64,000 nucleotides of DNA from Mycobacteriales bacterium (GTDB lineage Bacteria > Actinomycetota > Actinomycetes > Mycobacteriales > SCTD01), in contig JBBDWV010000052.1 of the NCBI GenBank assembly GCA_040902655.1, forward strand, positions 205,503-269,502, in the 5' to 3' direction. A program made the translations under genes and the position numbers. Shown piece after piece: positions 19,472 to 33,938 of the stretch; the stretch's first letter is position 1, and the number at the start of each line of letters is the position of its first letter. The notes beneath the pieces are model-generated. The model was not told the origin of the DNA. It was given only the letters and a program-made list of their open reading frames with translations, and did no database searches.

Positions 19472-20278
19472 GTGAGCAGCACGCTCCTCGCCGCCGAGGG
19501 CAACGGCTTCACGCCCCCCGGGCCGAGCATCTTCGAGCCGCCGCCCTTCTTCTCGATCGGCGCCTTCGAGGTCGACAAGCCGATCGTCGTCGTCCTGCTG
19601 GCGACGGTGCTGGTGGGAGCGTTCTTCTACGCTGCCTCGCGCCGGGCCGCGGCCGGCGGCGGCATGGTCCCGGGCAAGCTGCAGTACGTCGGCGAGTCCG
19701 CATACGGCTTCGTCCGCAACGGCATCGGCATGGAGACGCTCGGCAAGGAGGGGCTGCGCTTCGTGCCCTTCCTCGCGACGCTGTTCTTCTTCATCGCCGT
19801 CAACAACCTCTTCGGCATCATCCCGCCGTTCCAGCTCCCCGGCACCTCGAAGATCGCGATCCCGCTGGTGCTCGCGGTCATGGTCTGGGCCGTCTACAAC
19901 TACCTCGGCATCAAGCGGGCCGGCTTCGTCGGCTACTTCAAGGCGATGATGTTCCCGCCCGGCATCCCCTGGCCGGTCTACATCCTGTTGGCGCCCATCG
20001 AGCTGCTGTCGAACTTCGTCGTGCGTCCGGTGACGCTCTGCCTGCGTCTCACGCTCAACATGTTCGCAGGGCACCTGGTGCTCGTGCTGTTCATCCTGGG
20101 CGGCGAGTACCTCCTGCTGGAGTACGGCGGCATCGTCGGCGTCCTCGCCGGCTCGGTGTCGATTTTCGCCAGCATCGTCGTCACGTTCTTCGAGGCCTTC
20201 ATCCAGCTCCTGCAGGCCTATGTGTTCACCTTGCTCGCCGCGCTCTACATCGGCGGCGCGCTGGTGGACGAGCACTAG
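19472..20278 (+). CDS. atpB: F1Fo ATP synthase subunit a
   Basis: Stator subunit that forms the two proton half-channels of Fo in the membrane. 268 residues with about six hydrophobic segments. The essential arginine is Arg192 in [13 protein letters not shown], and the last helix carries [18 protein letters not shown] start after CAGGAAGGACGTC. A 7-bp inverted repeat (GGCAGCC/GGCTGCC, 19421-19440) lies in the gap before it. First gene of the canonical atpBEFHAGDC order. Confidence 0.96.
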   Translation: MSSTLLAAEGNGFTPPGPSIFEPPPFFSIGAFEVDKPIVVVLLATVLVGAFFYAASRRAAAGGGMVPGKLQYVGESAYGFVRNGIGMETLGKEGLRFVPFLATLFFFIAVNNLFGIIPPFQLPGTSKIAIPLVLAVMVWAVYNYLGIKRAGFVGYFKAMMFPPGIPWPVYILLAPIELLSNFVVRPVTLCLRLTLNMFAGHLVLVLFILGGEYLLLEYGGIVGVLAGSVSIFASIVVTFFEAFIQLLQAYVFTLLAALYIGGALVDEH

Positions 20279-20343
20279 CTCGACCGCACGCCCCAACTGT
20301 CCCGAGCCCCACCCTGAGCACCACCATCGTGAGAGGAACGTCT

Positions 20344-20559
20344 GTGGAAGGCGAACTGAACGGCAGCCTGAACATGATCGGCTACGGGCTCGCGGCCATC
20401 GGCCCCGGCATCGGCATCGGGCTGATCTTCGCTGCGTACATCAGCGGCGTCGCCCGCCAGCCCGAGGCCCGAGGCGTGCTGCAGAGCATCGCCATCCTCG
20501 GCTTCGCCCTCGCCGAGGCCCTGGCCATCATCGGCATCGGCCTCGCCTTCGTGCTCTAG
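20344..20559 (+). CDS. atpE: F1Fo ATP synthase subunit c
   Basis: Forms the proton-driven rotor ring. 71 residues, a helical hairpin: glycine-rich helix 1 (GPGIGIG), polar loop ARQPEA (about 37-42), and helix 2 with the ion-binding Glu58 in [13 protein letters not shown] at 20344 is preferred over GTG at 20329 because AGAGGA at 20332-20337 is the obvious ribosome site and the shorter N-terminus fits the family. No sodium-binding Gln/Ser/Thr set stands out, so the ring probably uses protons. The Glu58 region is the target of bedaquiline-type drugs in mycobacteria. Confidence 0.96.
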   Translation: MEGELNGSLNMIGYGLAAIGPGIGIGLIFAAYISGVARQPEARGVLQSIAILGFALAEALAIIGIGLAFVL

Positions 20560-20561
20560 CC

Positions 20562-21143
20562 GTGGCGTCCCTTGTCAGCACCGCCCTCCTCGACGAGGCG
20601 GCGGTGCTTGCCATCGAGGCCGGCCAGGAGCCGAATCCTCTCGTCCCGCACGTCTCCGAGCTGATCGTCGGAGCGGTCGCCTTCACGCTGCTGTTGCTGT
20701 TCCTGCGGGCCAAGGTCTTCCCGGTCTTCGAGAAGGCCTACGCCGACCGGACGGCCGCCATCGAGGGCGGCCTGGCCGAGGCGAAGCGGGAGCGCGAGGA
20801 GGCGGCAGCCCTGCTGGCGCAGTACCGCGAGCAGCTGGCCGAGGCCCGCAACGAGGCCGGCCGGATCCGGACCGAGGCGCAGGCCCAGCGGGCGCAGATC
20901 GTCGAGGAGGCACGCGTCGAGGCGCGCACCGAGGCGGCCCGGATCACCGAGGCGGCGACCGCGCAGATCGCCAGCGAGCGCCAGCAGGTCGTGGCCGAGC
21001 TGCGCCGCGAGGTCGGCGGCCTGGCCGTGCAGCTGGCCGGGCGCATCGTCGGCGAATCGCTCGAGGACGAGGCGCGTGAGCGGCGCACCGTGGAGCGCTT
21101 CCTCGACGGCCTGGAGAGCGCCTCCGCAGGGACGGCGCGCTGA
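20562..21143 (+). CDS. atpF: F1Fo ATP synthase subunit b
   Basis: Peripheral stalk subunit. 193 residues: a membrane helix at about 32-50 (LIVGAVAFTLLLLFLRAKVF) and then a long, charged coiled coil rich in Glu, Ala and Arg. The GTG start lies two bases after the atpE stop. The frame is open upstream through atpE, but that part is not coding. The TGA overlaps the atpH ATG (TGATG), which implies coupled translation. Confidence 0.94.
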   Translation: MASLVSTALLDEAAVLAIEAGQEPNPLVPHVSELIVGAVAFTLLLLFLRAKVFPVFEKAYADRTAAIEGGLAEAKREREEAAALLAQYREQLAEARNEAGRIRTEAQAQRAQIVEEARVEARTEAARITEAATAQIASERQQVVAELRREVGGLAVQLAGRIVGESLEDEARERRTVERFLDGLESASAGTAR

Positions 21144-21964
21144 TGCAGGGCGCCAGCCGGGATGCACTGAAGAGCGCGCTCACGCGCTTCGAGGAGAGCA
21201 TCGGCAGCTTGCCCGGCGGTGCCGGCTCGGCGGAGGTCAGCGAGGGGCTCTTCGCCGTCGCCGTCCTGCTGGACCGGGAGCCGTCGCTGCGGCGTGCCTT
21301 CACCGACCCCGCCTCGACACCGCGCAGCCGTCAGCAGCTCGTCGACACGCTGCTCGGCGCGCAACTTGCGCCGCTCCCGCTGTCGGTGCTGCGCGACCTG
21401 GTCGCCGACCGCTGGAACGCCTCGCAGGACCTGCGCCAGGTCGTCGAGCGGCTCGCGGCCACCGCCGCGCTGACCGCCGCCGAGGGCGAAGGCGTGCTCG
21501 ACGAGGTCGAGGACGAGCTTTTCCGCTTCGAGCGGCTGCTCGAGCGCGAGCCCGCGCTGCGGGCGGCGCTGACCGACCCCGGCCTGCCGGCGGACCGCAA
21601 GAGCGGGCTGCTGCGCGAGCTGCTCGGCGGCAAGGCCCAGCGGACGACGGTGCGGCTGCTCGAGATCGCGGTCACTCGGCCGCGGGCGCAGTCGCTCGAG
21701 TCCGCGATCGAGGAGCTGCTCGATCTGGCCGCCGCACGCCGGGCGCGCTACGTCGCCCAGGTGCGCGCGGCCCGGCCGCTGGACGCGGGCCAGCAGGCCC
21801 GCCTGGTCTCCTCGCTGACCCGCATCTACGGCCGGGACGTCTCGCTGCAGGTCGACGTCGACCCGACCGTCCTCGGCGGCCTCGAGGTGCGCGTCGGTGA
21901 CGAGGTCATCGACGGCACCGTGTCGCGCCGACTGCACGACGTCCGCCGCACGCTCGCGGGCTGA
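21143..21964 (+). CDS. atpH: F1Fo ATP synthase subunit delta
   Basis: Joins the peripheral stalk to the top of F1. 273 residues, the long actinobacterial form (about 270 compared with about 180 in E. coli), with an N-terminal helical extension before the OSCP/delta domain. The C-terminal segment [21 protein letters not shown] is diagnostic for the family. One-base overlap with atpF. Confidence 0.94.
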   Translation: MQGASRDALKSALTRFEESIGSLPGGAGSAEVSEGLFAVAVLLDREPSLRRAFTDPASTPRSRQQLVDTLLGAQLAPLPLSVLRDLVADRWNASQDLRQVVERLAATAALTAAEGEGVLDEVEDELFRFERLLEREPALRAALTDPGLPADRKSGLLRELLGGKAQRTTVRLLEIAVTRPRAQSLESAIEELLDLAAARRARYVAQVRAARPLDAGQQARLVSSLTRIYGRDVSLQVDVDPTVLGGLEVRVGDEVIDGTVSRRLHDVRRTLAG

Positions 21965-22014
21965 CCCACATCCGCACACCGCCCCACGCAGACAACGAGA
22001 GCAGGGAAAAGAGC

Positions 22015-23649
<1,635 letters not shown>

Positions 23650-23652
23650 CCG

Positions 23653-26050
<2,398 letters not shown>

Positions 26051-26082
26051 ACCCGGCCCCATACGTACGAGAAGGAGTGAAA

Positions 26083-26460
26083 GTGGCGGAGCTGCACGTC
26101 GAGCTGGTCTCGGTCGAGCGTGAGGTGTGGAGCGGCGAGGCGACCCAGGTGACCGCGCGTACCACCGAGGGTGAGATCGGCGTGCTGCCCGGTCACGCGC
26201 CCCTGCTCGGCCAGCTCGCCGAGGGTGCCGTGGTCACCGTCTACCAGCCCGACGGCGCGCAGCTGTTCGCCGCGGTCCACGGAGGCTTTCTCTCGGTGAC
26301 CGACGAGGGCGTCACGATCCTGGCCGAGGTGGCGGAGCTGGCGCAGGACATCGACGCGGGCCGGGCCCGGGCCGCGCTGGACCGGGCGCGCGGTGAGCAG
26401 GATGTCGCGGCGCAGCGCCGGGCCGAGAGCCGCCTGCGTGCTGCCGGGCAGCCGGCGTAG
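26083..26460 (+). CDS. atpC: F1Fo ATP synthase subunit epsilon
   Basis: Rotor subunit that regulates ATP hydrolysis. 125 residues: an N-terminal beta sandwich ([16 protein letters not shown] is the family signature) and a short helical C-terminus (about 88-125). GTG at 26083 follows GAAGGAG by five bases. A GTG at 26077 lies inside that ribosome site and is less likely. Last of the eight atp genes. Confidence 0.95.
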   Translation: MAELHVELVSVEREVWSGEATQVTARTTEGEIGVLPGHAPLLGQLAEGAVVTVYQPDGAQLFAAVHGGFLSVTDEGVTILAEVAELAQDIDAGRARAALDRARGEQDVAAQRRAESRLRAAGQPA

Positions 26461-26496
26461 TCCCACGGACGCAGAGCCCGACGGCCGCTACCCGGC

Positions 26497-26925
26497 GTGA
26501 GCGCAGCACAGGTCCTGCTCTCGCTGGCCGTCCTCGTCGTGCTCGTCGTGGGCGCCGGCCTGCTGCGCCGCGTCGGCCTGCAGCGCGCCGGCGGCACGAT
26601 CGAGCTGTCACTGCGGCTGAAGGCGCCCGGCCACGGCCGCGGCTGGGTCAACGGCGTCGGGCGGTTCGTCGACGACGAGCTGCTCTGGTACCGCGTGTTC
26701 AGCCTGGCGCCGCGGCCCCGGCGGCGCTACTCGCGGCGCAGCCTGCAGGTCGTGCGGCGGCGCGAGCCGTCGGGCGGCGAGCACCGGGCGCTGCTGCAGG
26801 GCGCCGCGGTGCTCGAGTGCCAGGTGCAGGGGCAGCCGGTCGAGCTGGCGATGAGCTGCGCCGCCGTCACCGGCTTCCTGGCCTGGCTGGAGGCCCGGCC
26901 GCCCGGCGCCACGCTGCCGGTCTAG
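26497..26925 (+). CDS. DUF2550 membrane-anchored protein
   Basis: 142 residues. One N-terminal transmembrane segment (about 5-23) is followed by a basic cytoplasmic domain with GVGRFVDDELLWYRVFSL and several Arg-rich stretches. This fits DUF2550, the family of Rv1312 that follows atpC in Mycobacterium. No function is established. GTG start 36 bases after atpC, so it is probably the last gene of the operon. Confidence 0.8.
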   Translation: MSAAQVLLSLAVLVVLVVGAGLLRRVGLQRAGGTIELSLRLKAPGHGRGWVNGVGRFVDDELLWYRVFSLAPRPRRRYSRRSLQVVRRREPSGGEHRALLQGAAVLECQVQGQPVELAMSCAAVTGFLAWLEARPPGATLPV

Positions 26926-26962
26926 CGCTCGGCCCGGCCGGCGTACTCCGCTCCCACTCTGG

Positions 26963-27025
26963 TGATCCACGCGAACTTTCAGGTGGTTCTGAACGCGCGA
27001 ACCACCTGCAACTCCGCGTGGATCA
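26963..27025. repeat. 63-base interrupted palindrome between convergent genes, terminator-like
   Basis: Outer arms TGATCCACGCG (26963-26973) and CGCGTGGATCA (27015-27025) are perfect 11-base complements. Inner arms CAGGTGGTTC (26980-26989) and GAACCACCTG (26999-27008) are perfect 10-base complements. A six-base internal bulge separates the arms on each side. It lies between the convergent ends of the DUF2550 gene and the adenosyltransferase gene, where it could end transcription from both sides. Its TGATC...GATCA ends resemble those of the 72-base element found elsewhere in the window. Confidence 0.8.
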
Positions 27026-27066
27026 GCGCGACGTTCGCCGGTGGGCGGTCCCGGTGCGGCGCGGCC

Positions 27067-27645
27067 CTACCCGGTCCGGCCGGCGCCGCGGACCCACTTC
27101 ACATCGTCGCCGCCGTTGGCGACCCGCGACAGGATGAACAGCAGGTCGGACAGCCGGTTGAGGTAGAGCACCGGCTCCTGATGGGTCGCCTGCGGCTCGG
27201 CCTCGAGCAGCGCCCAGGTCCGGCGCTCGGCCCGCCGTACGACCGTCAGCGCGACCTGAAGCAGCGCCGAGCCGCTCGTGCCGCCGGGCAGGATGAAGCT
27301 GTCCAGCTTCGGCAGGTCGGCGTTGTAGCGGTCGCAGGCCTGCTCCAGGCGCTCGGTGTAGTCAGCGGTCACCCGGATCGGCGTCCACTGCGGGTCCGGC
27401 ACCACGGGCGTGCAGAGGTCGGCGCCGACGTCGAACAGGTCGTTCTGCACCTGGCGCAGCAGCGCCCGCAGCTCTTCGGACAGCTCGCCCAGCGCGAGCG
27501 CGACGCCGAGCGCGGCGTTGGCCTCGTTCACGTCGGCGAAGGCCTCGATGCGCGGGTCGGTCTTGCTCACCCGGCTCATGTCGCCGAGCGCGGTCGTCCC
27601 GTCGTCGCCGGTCTTGGTGTAGATGCGGGTGAGGTGAACGGCCAT
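27067..27645 (-). CDS. PduO-type ATP:cob(I)alamin adenosyltransferase
   Basis: Makes adenosylcobalamin, the cofactor of the acyl-CoA mutases in this window. 192 residues. The ATP-binding N-terminus TRIYTKTGDDGTTAL, RIEAFADVNEANA and the C-terminal RRAERR and YLNRLSDLLF segments are diagnostic. ATG at 27645 was chosen because the family starts at this point and a TAGGCT box lies seven bases upstream. A longer frame upstream lacks resemblance. The location beside murA matches Rv1314c in M. tuberculosis. Confidence 0.93.
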   Translation of the reverse strand: MAVHLTRIYTKTGDDGTTALGDMSRVSKTDPRIEAFADVNEANAALGVALALGELSEELRALLRQVQNDLFDVGADLCTPVVPDPQWTPIRVTADYTERLEQACDRYNADLPKLDSFILPGGTSGSALLQVALTVVRRAERRTWALLEAEPQATHQEPVLYLNRLSDLLFILSRVANGGDDVKWVRGAGRTG

Positions 27646-27652
27646 GAGCCGC

Positions 27653-27658
27653 AGCCTA
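27653..27658 (-). promoter_or_regulatory. -10 box for a leaderless adenosyltransferase transcript
   Basis: On the minus strand TAGGCT (27658 to 27653) ends seven bases before the ATG at 27645. No ribosome site is visible. It diverges from the murA box across an 89-base gap. Confidence 0.5.
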
Positions 27659-27722
27659 ACGGGGCCGCACCGGCTCGGGCTCCGCAAAGGAGCACGCAGC
27701 ACCGCCTTCGGCAGCGCCTCCC

Positions 27723-27728
27723 TAGACT
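27723..27728 (+). promoter_or_regulatory. -10 box for a leaderless murA transcript
   Basis: TAGACT ends six bases before the ATG at 27735, and there is no ribosome site between them. The expected start of transcription is the A of the ATG. Confidence 0.55.
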
Positions 27729-27734
27729 GACCGG

Positions 27735-29012
27735 ATGGAGCGGTTCCTCGTCATGGGCGGTGCCCGACTCGCGGGCGAGGTCTCCGTCACCGGCGCCAAG
27801 AACAGCGTGCTGAAACTGATGGCGGCCGCGCTGCTGGCCGAGGGCCGGACGACGCTGACCAACGTCCCGAACATTCTGGACGTGCCGGTCATGTCGCAGC
27901 TGGTCGGGCGGCTGGGCTGCTCGGTCGACGTCGCAGCCGGGCGTGTCGCCATTGATGTCCCGGCCCGGCTCGGGCACGAGGCCGACTACGACCTGGTACG
28001 CCGGATCCGCGGCTCGATCGCGGTGCTCGGCCCGCTGGTGGCCCGCTGTGGCGAGGCCAAGGTGGCGCTGCCGGGCGGCGACGCGATCGGCAGCCGGCCG
28101 CTCGACATGCACATGGCCGGTCTGGTCAAGCTGGGGGCCGAGGTAGAGATCGAGCACGGCTACGTCGTCGCCCGCGCCGCCCGGCTGCGCGGTGCCTCGG
28201 TCTGGCTGGACTTCCCCAGCGTCGGGGCAACCGAGAATCTCCTGATGGCATCGGTGCTGGCCAAGGGCACGACGGTCATCGACAACGCCGCGCGGGAGCC
28301 CGAGATCGTCGATCTGTGCCGGATGCTGCAGGCGATGGGCGCACAGGTCGGCGGCGTGGGCAGCAGCACGCTGGAGATCGAGGGTGTCGAGGGGCTGCGG
28401 CCGGTCGAGCACGAGACCGTGGCCGACCGCATCGTGGCGTGCAGTTGGGCGATCGGGGCGGTGATGACCCGGGGGGAGGTGTTCGTGCGTGGCGGGCGGC
28501 CCGAGCACCTCGAGGTCCCACTGGACAAGTTGGTCGACGCCGGCGCCGTGGTCGAGCCGGAACCGGGCGGCTTCCGGGTGACGATGACCGAGCGGCCGCG
28601 GGCCGTGGACCTGGTGACGTTGCCCTATCCGGGGCTGCCCACCGATCTGCAGCCGATGCTGCTGGCGCTCGACGCGATCGCCGAGGGCACCGCGATGATC
28701 ACTGAGAACGTCTTCGAGTCGCGCTGGATGTACGTCGACGAGCTGCGCCGGCTGGGGGCAGACGTCCGCACGGAGGGCCATCATGCGGTGGTGCGCGGCA
28801 AGCAGCAGCTGTCCGGTGCCCCCGTCACGGCGCACGACATCCGGGCCGGTGTCGGGCTGGTCCTGGCCGGGCTGGTCGCGGACGGCATGACCGAGGTGGG
28901 GGAGGTGCAGCACATCGACCGCGGCTACGAGGGGTTCGTCGAGAAGCTGGTCGCGCTCGGTGCCGACGTGCGTCGAGAGGTCGTTCCCGACCAGCCCTGG
29001 CTGGGCTACTAG
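27735..29012 (+). CDS. murA: UDP-N-acetylglucosamine 1-carboxyvinyltransferase
   Basis: First committed step of peptidoglycan synthesis: transfers enolpyruvate from PEP to UDP-GlcNAc. 425 residues, with two inside-out barrel domains. The N-terminus has [13 protein letters not shown] with the PEP-binding Lys/Asn pair. The active-site loop reads [10 protein letters not shown], so Asp116 stands where most bacteria have the Cys that fosfomycin alkylates. M. tuberculosis has the same Cys-to-Asp change and is intrinsically resistant to fosfomycin. Single-gene transcript, divergent from the adenosyltransferase. Confidence 0.97.
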   Translation: MERFLVMGGARLAGEVSVTGAKNSVLKLMAAALLAEGRTTLTNVPNILDVPVMSQLVGRLGCSVDVAAGRVAIDVPARLGHEADYDLVRRIRGSIAVLGPLVARCGEAKVALPGGDAIGSRPLDMHMAGLVKLGAEVEIEHGYVVARAARLRGASVWLDFPSVGATENLLMASVLAKGTTVIDNAAREPEIVDLCRMLQAMGAQVGGVGSSTLEIEGVEGLRPVEHETVADRIVACSWAIGAVMTRGEVFVRGGRPEHLEVPLDKLVDAGAVVEPEPGGFRVTMTERPRAVDLVTLPYPGLPTDLQPMLLALDAIAEGTAMITENVFESRWMYVDELRRLGADVRTEGHHAVVRGKQQLSGAPVTAHDIRAGVGLVLAGLVADGMTEVGEVQHIDRGYEGFVEKLVALGADVRREVVPDQPWLGY

Positions 29013-29021
29013 GGGACCGGC

Positions 29022-29354
29022 TCAGCTGGCCACCAGTTCCCGGGCGCGCAGCACGTCCGTGCGGAAGACCAGGACGTCAGCGCCGTCGGCGTCGGCCGCG
29101 ACCGTGCACCGGATGCCCGCCTCGCGCAGGACCGCGCGCAGCATCTCGGCGTCGTCGGCCGTACGGACCGTCGCCACCGGCACAAGCAGTCCGTAGTCGC
29201 CGCCCCGTGCGGCAGGGGGCGCCGCCGCGCGGCGGGCGTTGCGCCGGTCGCGGTCCGCCGTCGAGAAGACCCACCGGCACAGGAGCAGGATCACGGCCAG
29301 CGCCCCGGCCGCGACGAGCGGGGCGACCAGGTGGTGGTAGCTCGACACGATCAC
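29022..29354 (-). CDS. membrane-anchored DUF2007-like small protein
   Basis: 110 residues. One transmembrane helix at about 9-28, a basic linker (DRDRRNARR) and a C-terminal domain of about 55 residues (VPVATVRTADDAEMLRAVLR onward) that resembles DUF2007, a ferredoxin-like fold proposed to sense or bind something unknown. The GTG at 29354 was chosen because GGAGGA lies six bases upstream. The frame runs on beyond but overlaps the divergent neighbour's promoter region. It converges with murA, nine bases apart. Confidence 0.55.
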   Translation of the reverse strand: MIVSSYHHLVAPLVAAGALAVILLLCRWVFSTADRDRRNARRAAAPPAARGGDYGLLVPVATVRTADDAEMLRAVLREAGIRCTVAADADGADVLVFRTDVLRARELVAS

Positions 29355-29466
29355 GGTGACTCCTCCGGCGCGGGCGTGGCCCCAGTGTGCACCGATCCCC
29401 GCGCCGCTGCCGGGACAGCGCTCGCGGGCGGTCCAGAACGCGGCCTGCATTGCCGATCGTCTGTTC

Positions 29467-30321
29467 ATGGACGGGTACTGGGCGCCGGTTGCCGTCGGTG
29501 CGGTGGCCGCGCCGAGGCGCCGCCCCAGGTCGAGGCTCGTCGTGCTGCTGTGCCTGCTCACGCTGACGGTGGCCGTTGGCGCCGTCGCCAGCCACCGCGC
29601 TGCCGCCTCAGGCGACGGCACCGTGATCACGGTCGAGCAGCCGGCGTCCGCCGCGGCCGGCTGGGGGCCCACCTACGTCGACGAGCGCGGCCGGCCGGCG
29701 CGCTGGGACCCGTGCAGGCCGATCGGCTTCGTCGTCCAGGCCGGCTGGATCCCCGACGCCGGCCGTCGGGATCTCGCCGAGGCGCTGCGCCGGCTGTCGG
29801 CCGCCAGCGGACTGCGTTTCGTCGACGAGGGCGAGACCGACGAGTTGCCCTCCCGTGCACGGGCAGCCTTCCAGCCCGAACGCTACGGCGAGCGCTGGGC
29901 GCCGCTGCTGATCGGCTGGGTGCCCCCGGACTCGACCGACCTGGCGATCGGCGACGGCACCCAGGGCGTCGCCGTCGCGGTTGCCGTGCCGAACCGGGAC
30001 GGGCCGTCCCTCGTCACCGGCCAGGTGGTGCTGGACGCCACCCGCCGGTTGGCCTCGGGCTTCGGCGCCGGCACCACCGACGGCGAGGTGCTGCTGCACG
30101 AGCTCACGCACGCCGTCGGTCTCGGCCACGTCCTCGACCCGACGCAGGTGATGTACCCGCAGACCACGAACAGCGAGTCGCAGTTCGGCGCCGGCGACCG
30201 GGCCGGCCTGGCCGCGCTCGGGGCGCCGGCCGGCTGCCACCCCGCCCCGCGCGCCCGGCCGCTGCGGATGGAGCCGTGGGCGCCTCCGGCCTGCCACCTG
30301 CCGCCCCGCACCCGCCGATGA
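29467..30321 (+). CDS. matrixin-like zinc metalloprotease, membrane anchored or secreted
   Basis: 284 residues. An Arg-rich N-terminus and one hydrophobic segment (about 24-42) form a signal anchor. The extracytoplasmic domain carries the metzincin zinc motif HELTHAVGLGH (His211, Glu212, His215, His221) followed by the Met-turn region DPTQVMYPQ. Substrate unknown. The last codons fall in a 38-base direct repeat, and the TGA stop is formed by the first bases of a 72-base palindromic element, so the C-terminus may have been altered by that element. Confidence 0.8.
   Translation: MDGYWAPVAVGAVAAPRRRPRSRLVVLLCLLTLTVAVGAVASHRAAASGDGTVITVEQPASAAAGWGPTYVDERGRPARWDPCRPIGFVVQAGWIPDAGRRDLAEALRRLSAASGLRFVDEGETDELPSRARAAFQPERYGERWAPLLIGWVPPDSTDLAIGDGTQGVAVAVAVPNRDGPSLVTGQVVLDATRRLASGFGAGTTDGEVLLHELTHAVGLGHVLDPTQVMYPQTTNSESQFGAGDRAGLAALGAPAGCHPAPRARPLRMEPWAPPACHLPPRTRR
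30278..30315 (+). repeat. 38-base direct repeat, first copy
   Basis: Matches 30456-30493 at 37 of 38 positions (GGGCGCCTCCGGCCTGCCAC onward). This copy encodes the end of the metalloprotease (APPACHLPPRT). The second copy lies in the spacer before the ethylmalonyl-CoA mutase gene. Between them sit the 72-base palindrome and a GC-rich tandem tract. Confidence 0.95.
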
Positions 30322-30390
30322 TCTTCTGCCGTCTGGATCGGCAGGCAACGCGCCGGCGTGTCGGCTGCGGATCCAGTCTGGAGAAGATCA
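30319..30390. repeat. 72-base palindromic element, copy A
   Basis: Begins TGATCTTCT and ends AGAAGATCA, with long imperfectly complementary arms centred on the ACGCGCCGGCGTGT region. It matches copy B (49275-49346) at 61 of 72 positions with no gap. It has no coding capacity and no transposase nearby, so it looks like a REP or MITE-type element. Its first three bases are the stop codon of the metalloprotease gene. Confidence 0.9.
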
Positions 30391-30392
30391 CC

Positions 30393-30436
30393 GGGCCGGG
30401 CGGCCGGGCGGGCCGGGCGGGCCGGGCGGGCCGGGC
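30393..30436. repeat. GC-only short tandem tract
   Basis: About four and a half copies of a ten-base unit (GGGCCGGGCG) follow the palindrome directly. No coding role is apparent. It could form G-rich secondary structure in the DNA or transcript. Confidence 0.85.
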
Positions 30437-30455
30437 AGCTCGGCGGCTGACCCGC

Positions 30456-30493
30456 GGGCGCCTCCGACCTGCCACCTGCCGCCCCGCACCCGC
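30456..30493 (+). repeat. 38-base direct repeat, second copy
   Basis: One mismatch to 30278-30315. It has no stop-to-start reading continuity with the metalloprotease and ends 34 bases before the -10 box of the mutase gene. The pair suggests that a local duplication flanks the palindromic insertion. Confidence 0.95.
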
Positions 30494-30526
30494 GGGCGGC
30501 CCGGGCGAGGCTCGCGGGCCCCGCCG

Positions 30527-30532
30527 TACGCT
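30527..30532 (+). promoter_or_regulatory. -10 box for a leaderless ethylmalonyl-CoA mutase transcript
   Basis: TACGCT ends six bases before the ATG at 30539. There is no ribosome site in between, so a leaderless transcript is expected. A leader too short for a cobalamin riboswitch follows from this. Confidence 0.55.
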
Positions 30533-30538
30533 GGATCC

Positions 30539-32596
<2,058 letters not shown>

Positions 32597-32609
32597 CCTG
32601 CGACCGCGG

Positions 32610-32650
32610 CTGACCCGTCACCGCTGACCCGTCACCGCTGACCCGCACCG
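32610..32650. repeat. 14-base tandem repeat after meaA
   Basis: Three units of CTGACCCGTCACCG (32610-32623, 32624-32637, and a shortened one to 32650) lie between the meaA stop and a hairpin. No role is apparent. Confidence 0.85.
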
Positions 32651-32687
32651 CGGCTCCCGGCCGACCGCTCGGCCGGCCGGGGAGCCG
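32651..32687. terminator. hairpin between convergent meaA and cyclase-family genes
   Basis: CGGCTCCC (32651-32658) pairs with GGGAGCCG (32680-32687), and GGCCGA (32659-32664) with TCGGCC (32669-32674), leaving a five-base bulge. It could end both transcripts. No T run is present on either side. Confidence 0.55.
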
Positions 32688-32691
32688 GGCC

Positions 32692-33900
32692 TCAGCGCTT
32701 GGGCTGGGCCAGCGCAGCGGGCGGCGAGCTTCCCGCCGTCGCACCCTTGGCGTACTGCGGTGTGTAGAGGTAGACGAACTCATGGACGCCGTCGGCAGCG
32801 AGCTCGTCGGTGATGATGGCCTCGCCGATCCTGATGCCCTCCTTGGCCAGCAGCTCCTGGTGCACCGGGAAGGCGGCCTCGATGACGTCCTCGTTCCCGA
32901 GCAGCTCGAAGCCCCAGGCGTCCGAACCGACGATGGCCGGCCGGCGGGCCGCCAGCCAGCGGGCCTCGCGCAGGTAGATCCCCGGCTCGGCGGACAGGTA
33001 GCGCTCCCGCTCGCCGACGACCTTGTTCCAGCCCGTACGGAAGAGCACGACATCGCCCGGCTCGATGCTCCTGATGCGGCCGCGCTCCATCGCGGCACGG
33101 ATGTCCTCGAGCGTGATCCGGTAGGAGTCGAACAGGGTGGGCTCCCCGGCGGTGTTGGTGCTCAGCGCGGCCTCGTCGCCGGCCTCGAGCTTCAGGCCGA
33201 GGATGTCGAGCAGCACGCCGCGGGTGACGATCGGCCCCATGTGCTCGTTGCCGAGCTTCGAAGTGCCCCACGGCTCGGCGATGTCCGGGCCCTGGAAGCC
33301 GTTGTAGAACGTCGCGCCGACGCCGAGGTGGTTGAGGTTGTCCAGCTGGGTGGCGATCTGGTAGGTGAACCCCGGCTCGAAGCGCTCCTCGTGGATGCTC
33401 ACCCGGTTGGCGGCGAGCGGCTCGGTGCTCTGCAGGATGCCGCCACCCTCCTCGAAGCCCTCCGGCGGCTGGTAGCCCAGGACGGTCAGCCGCTGCTGGT
33501 AGTCCCGCGGCGGGTCGGTGATGTAGGCGGGAATCCCGTTGGTGAGCAGCTCGCCCAGGTTGTAGGTCTTGGTCGCCTTGCGGCCGGTGATCAGGCCCAG
33601 TGCGGCGGCGGTCTTCTCCGGGGTGACCTCGTTGAACGTGCCCCGCTGGTCGCCGGCGCCGTACCGGCTCGGGGCCCATCCGCCGTCCTCGGCGTGATCG
33701 ACGTCGAACATCTGGTCGTCGTAGTCGTCGTCGTTGCGCCGCTTTCCGCCGGCGGTGCGGCTTCGCCGCGGCTCGTCGGCGTGTGCCGCGGTGCCGAGCG
33801 CGGTGCTGGCCAGGGCCGCTGTCGCCGCGGCCTTGCCGGCCAGGCCGAGGGCGGCGCGGCGGCTGAGTTCGGTGTGCGCGAGCAGGAGATCAGGGCGCAA
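32692..33900 (-). CDS. cyclase-family (kynurenine formamidase-like) protein with Tat signal
   Basis: 402 residues. The N-terminus has a twin-arginine signal ([10 protein letters not shown] followed by an Ala-rich stretch to AHADEP at about 40), so it should be exported folded. The mature part resembles the metal-dependent cyclase / kynurenine formamidase family: QLDNLNHLG (about 200) corresponds to the HxGTHxDxPxH metal site, although the first His is replaced here. The real reaction is unknown. TTG at 33900 was chosen because AAGGAGG lies six bases upstream. Its promoter region contains two CRP-like palindromes. Confidence 0.72.
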   Translation of the reverse strand: MRPDLLLAHTELSRRAALGLAGKAAATAALASTALGTAAHADEPRRSRTAGGKRRNDDDYDDQMFDVDHAEDGGWAPSRYGAGDQRGTFNEVTPEKTAAALGLITGRKATKTYNLGELLTNGIPAYITDPPRDYQQRLTVLGYQPPEGFEEGGGILQSTEPLAANRVSIHEERFEPGFTYQIATQLDNLNHLGVGATFYNGFQGPDIAEPWGTSKLGNEHMGPIVTRGVLLDILGLKLEAGDEAALSTNTAGEPTLFDSYRITLEDIRAAMERGRIRSIEPGDVVLFRTGWNKVVGERERYLSAEPGIYLREARWLAARRPAIVGSDAWGFELLGNEDVIEAAFPVHQELLAKEGIRIGEAIITDELAADGVHEFVYLYTPQYAKGATAGSSPPAALAQPKR

Positions 33901-33938
33901 GGGGAGCCTCCTTGTAACGGTCGGTCGGCAGAGGGACA

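Noticed and set aside
30278-30493. Insertion sequence at the 38-base direct repeats
   Set aside because: No transposase frame or long terminal inverted repeats. The inner 140 bases hold only the palindrome and a GC tract.
30494-30538. A cobalamin riboswitch before meaA, the adenosyltransferase gene or icmA
   Set aside because: The first two genes look leaderless and the icmA leader is at most about 80 bases. No B12-box sequence was seen.
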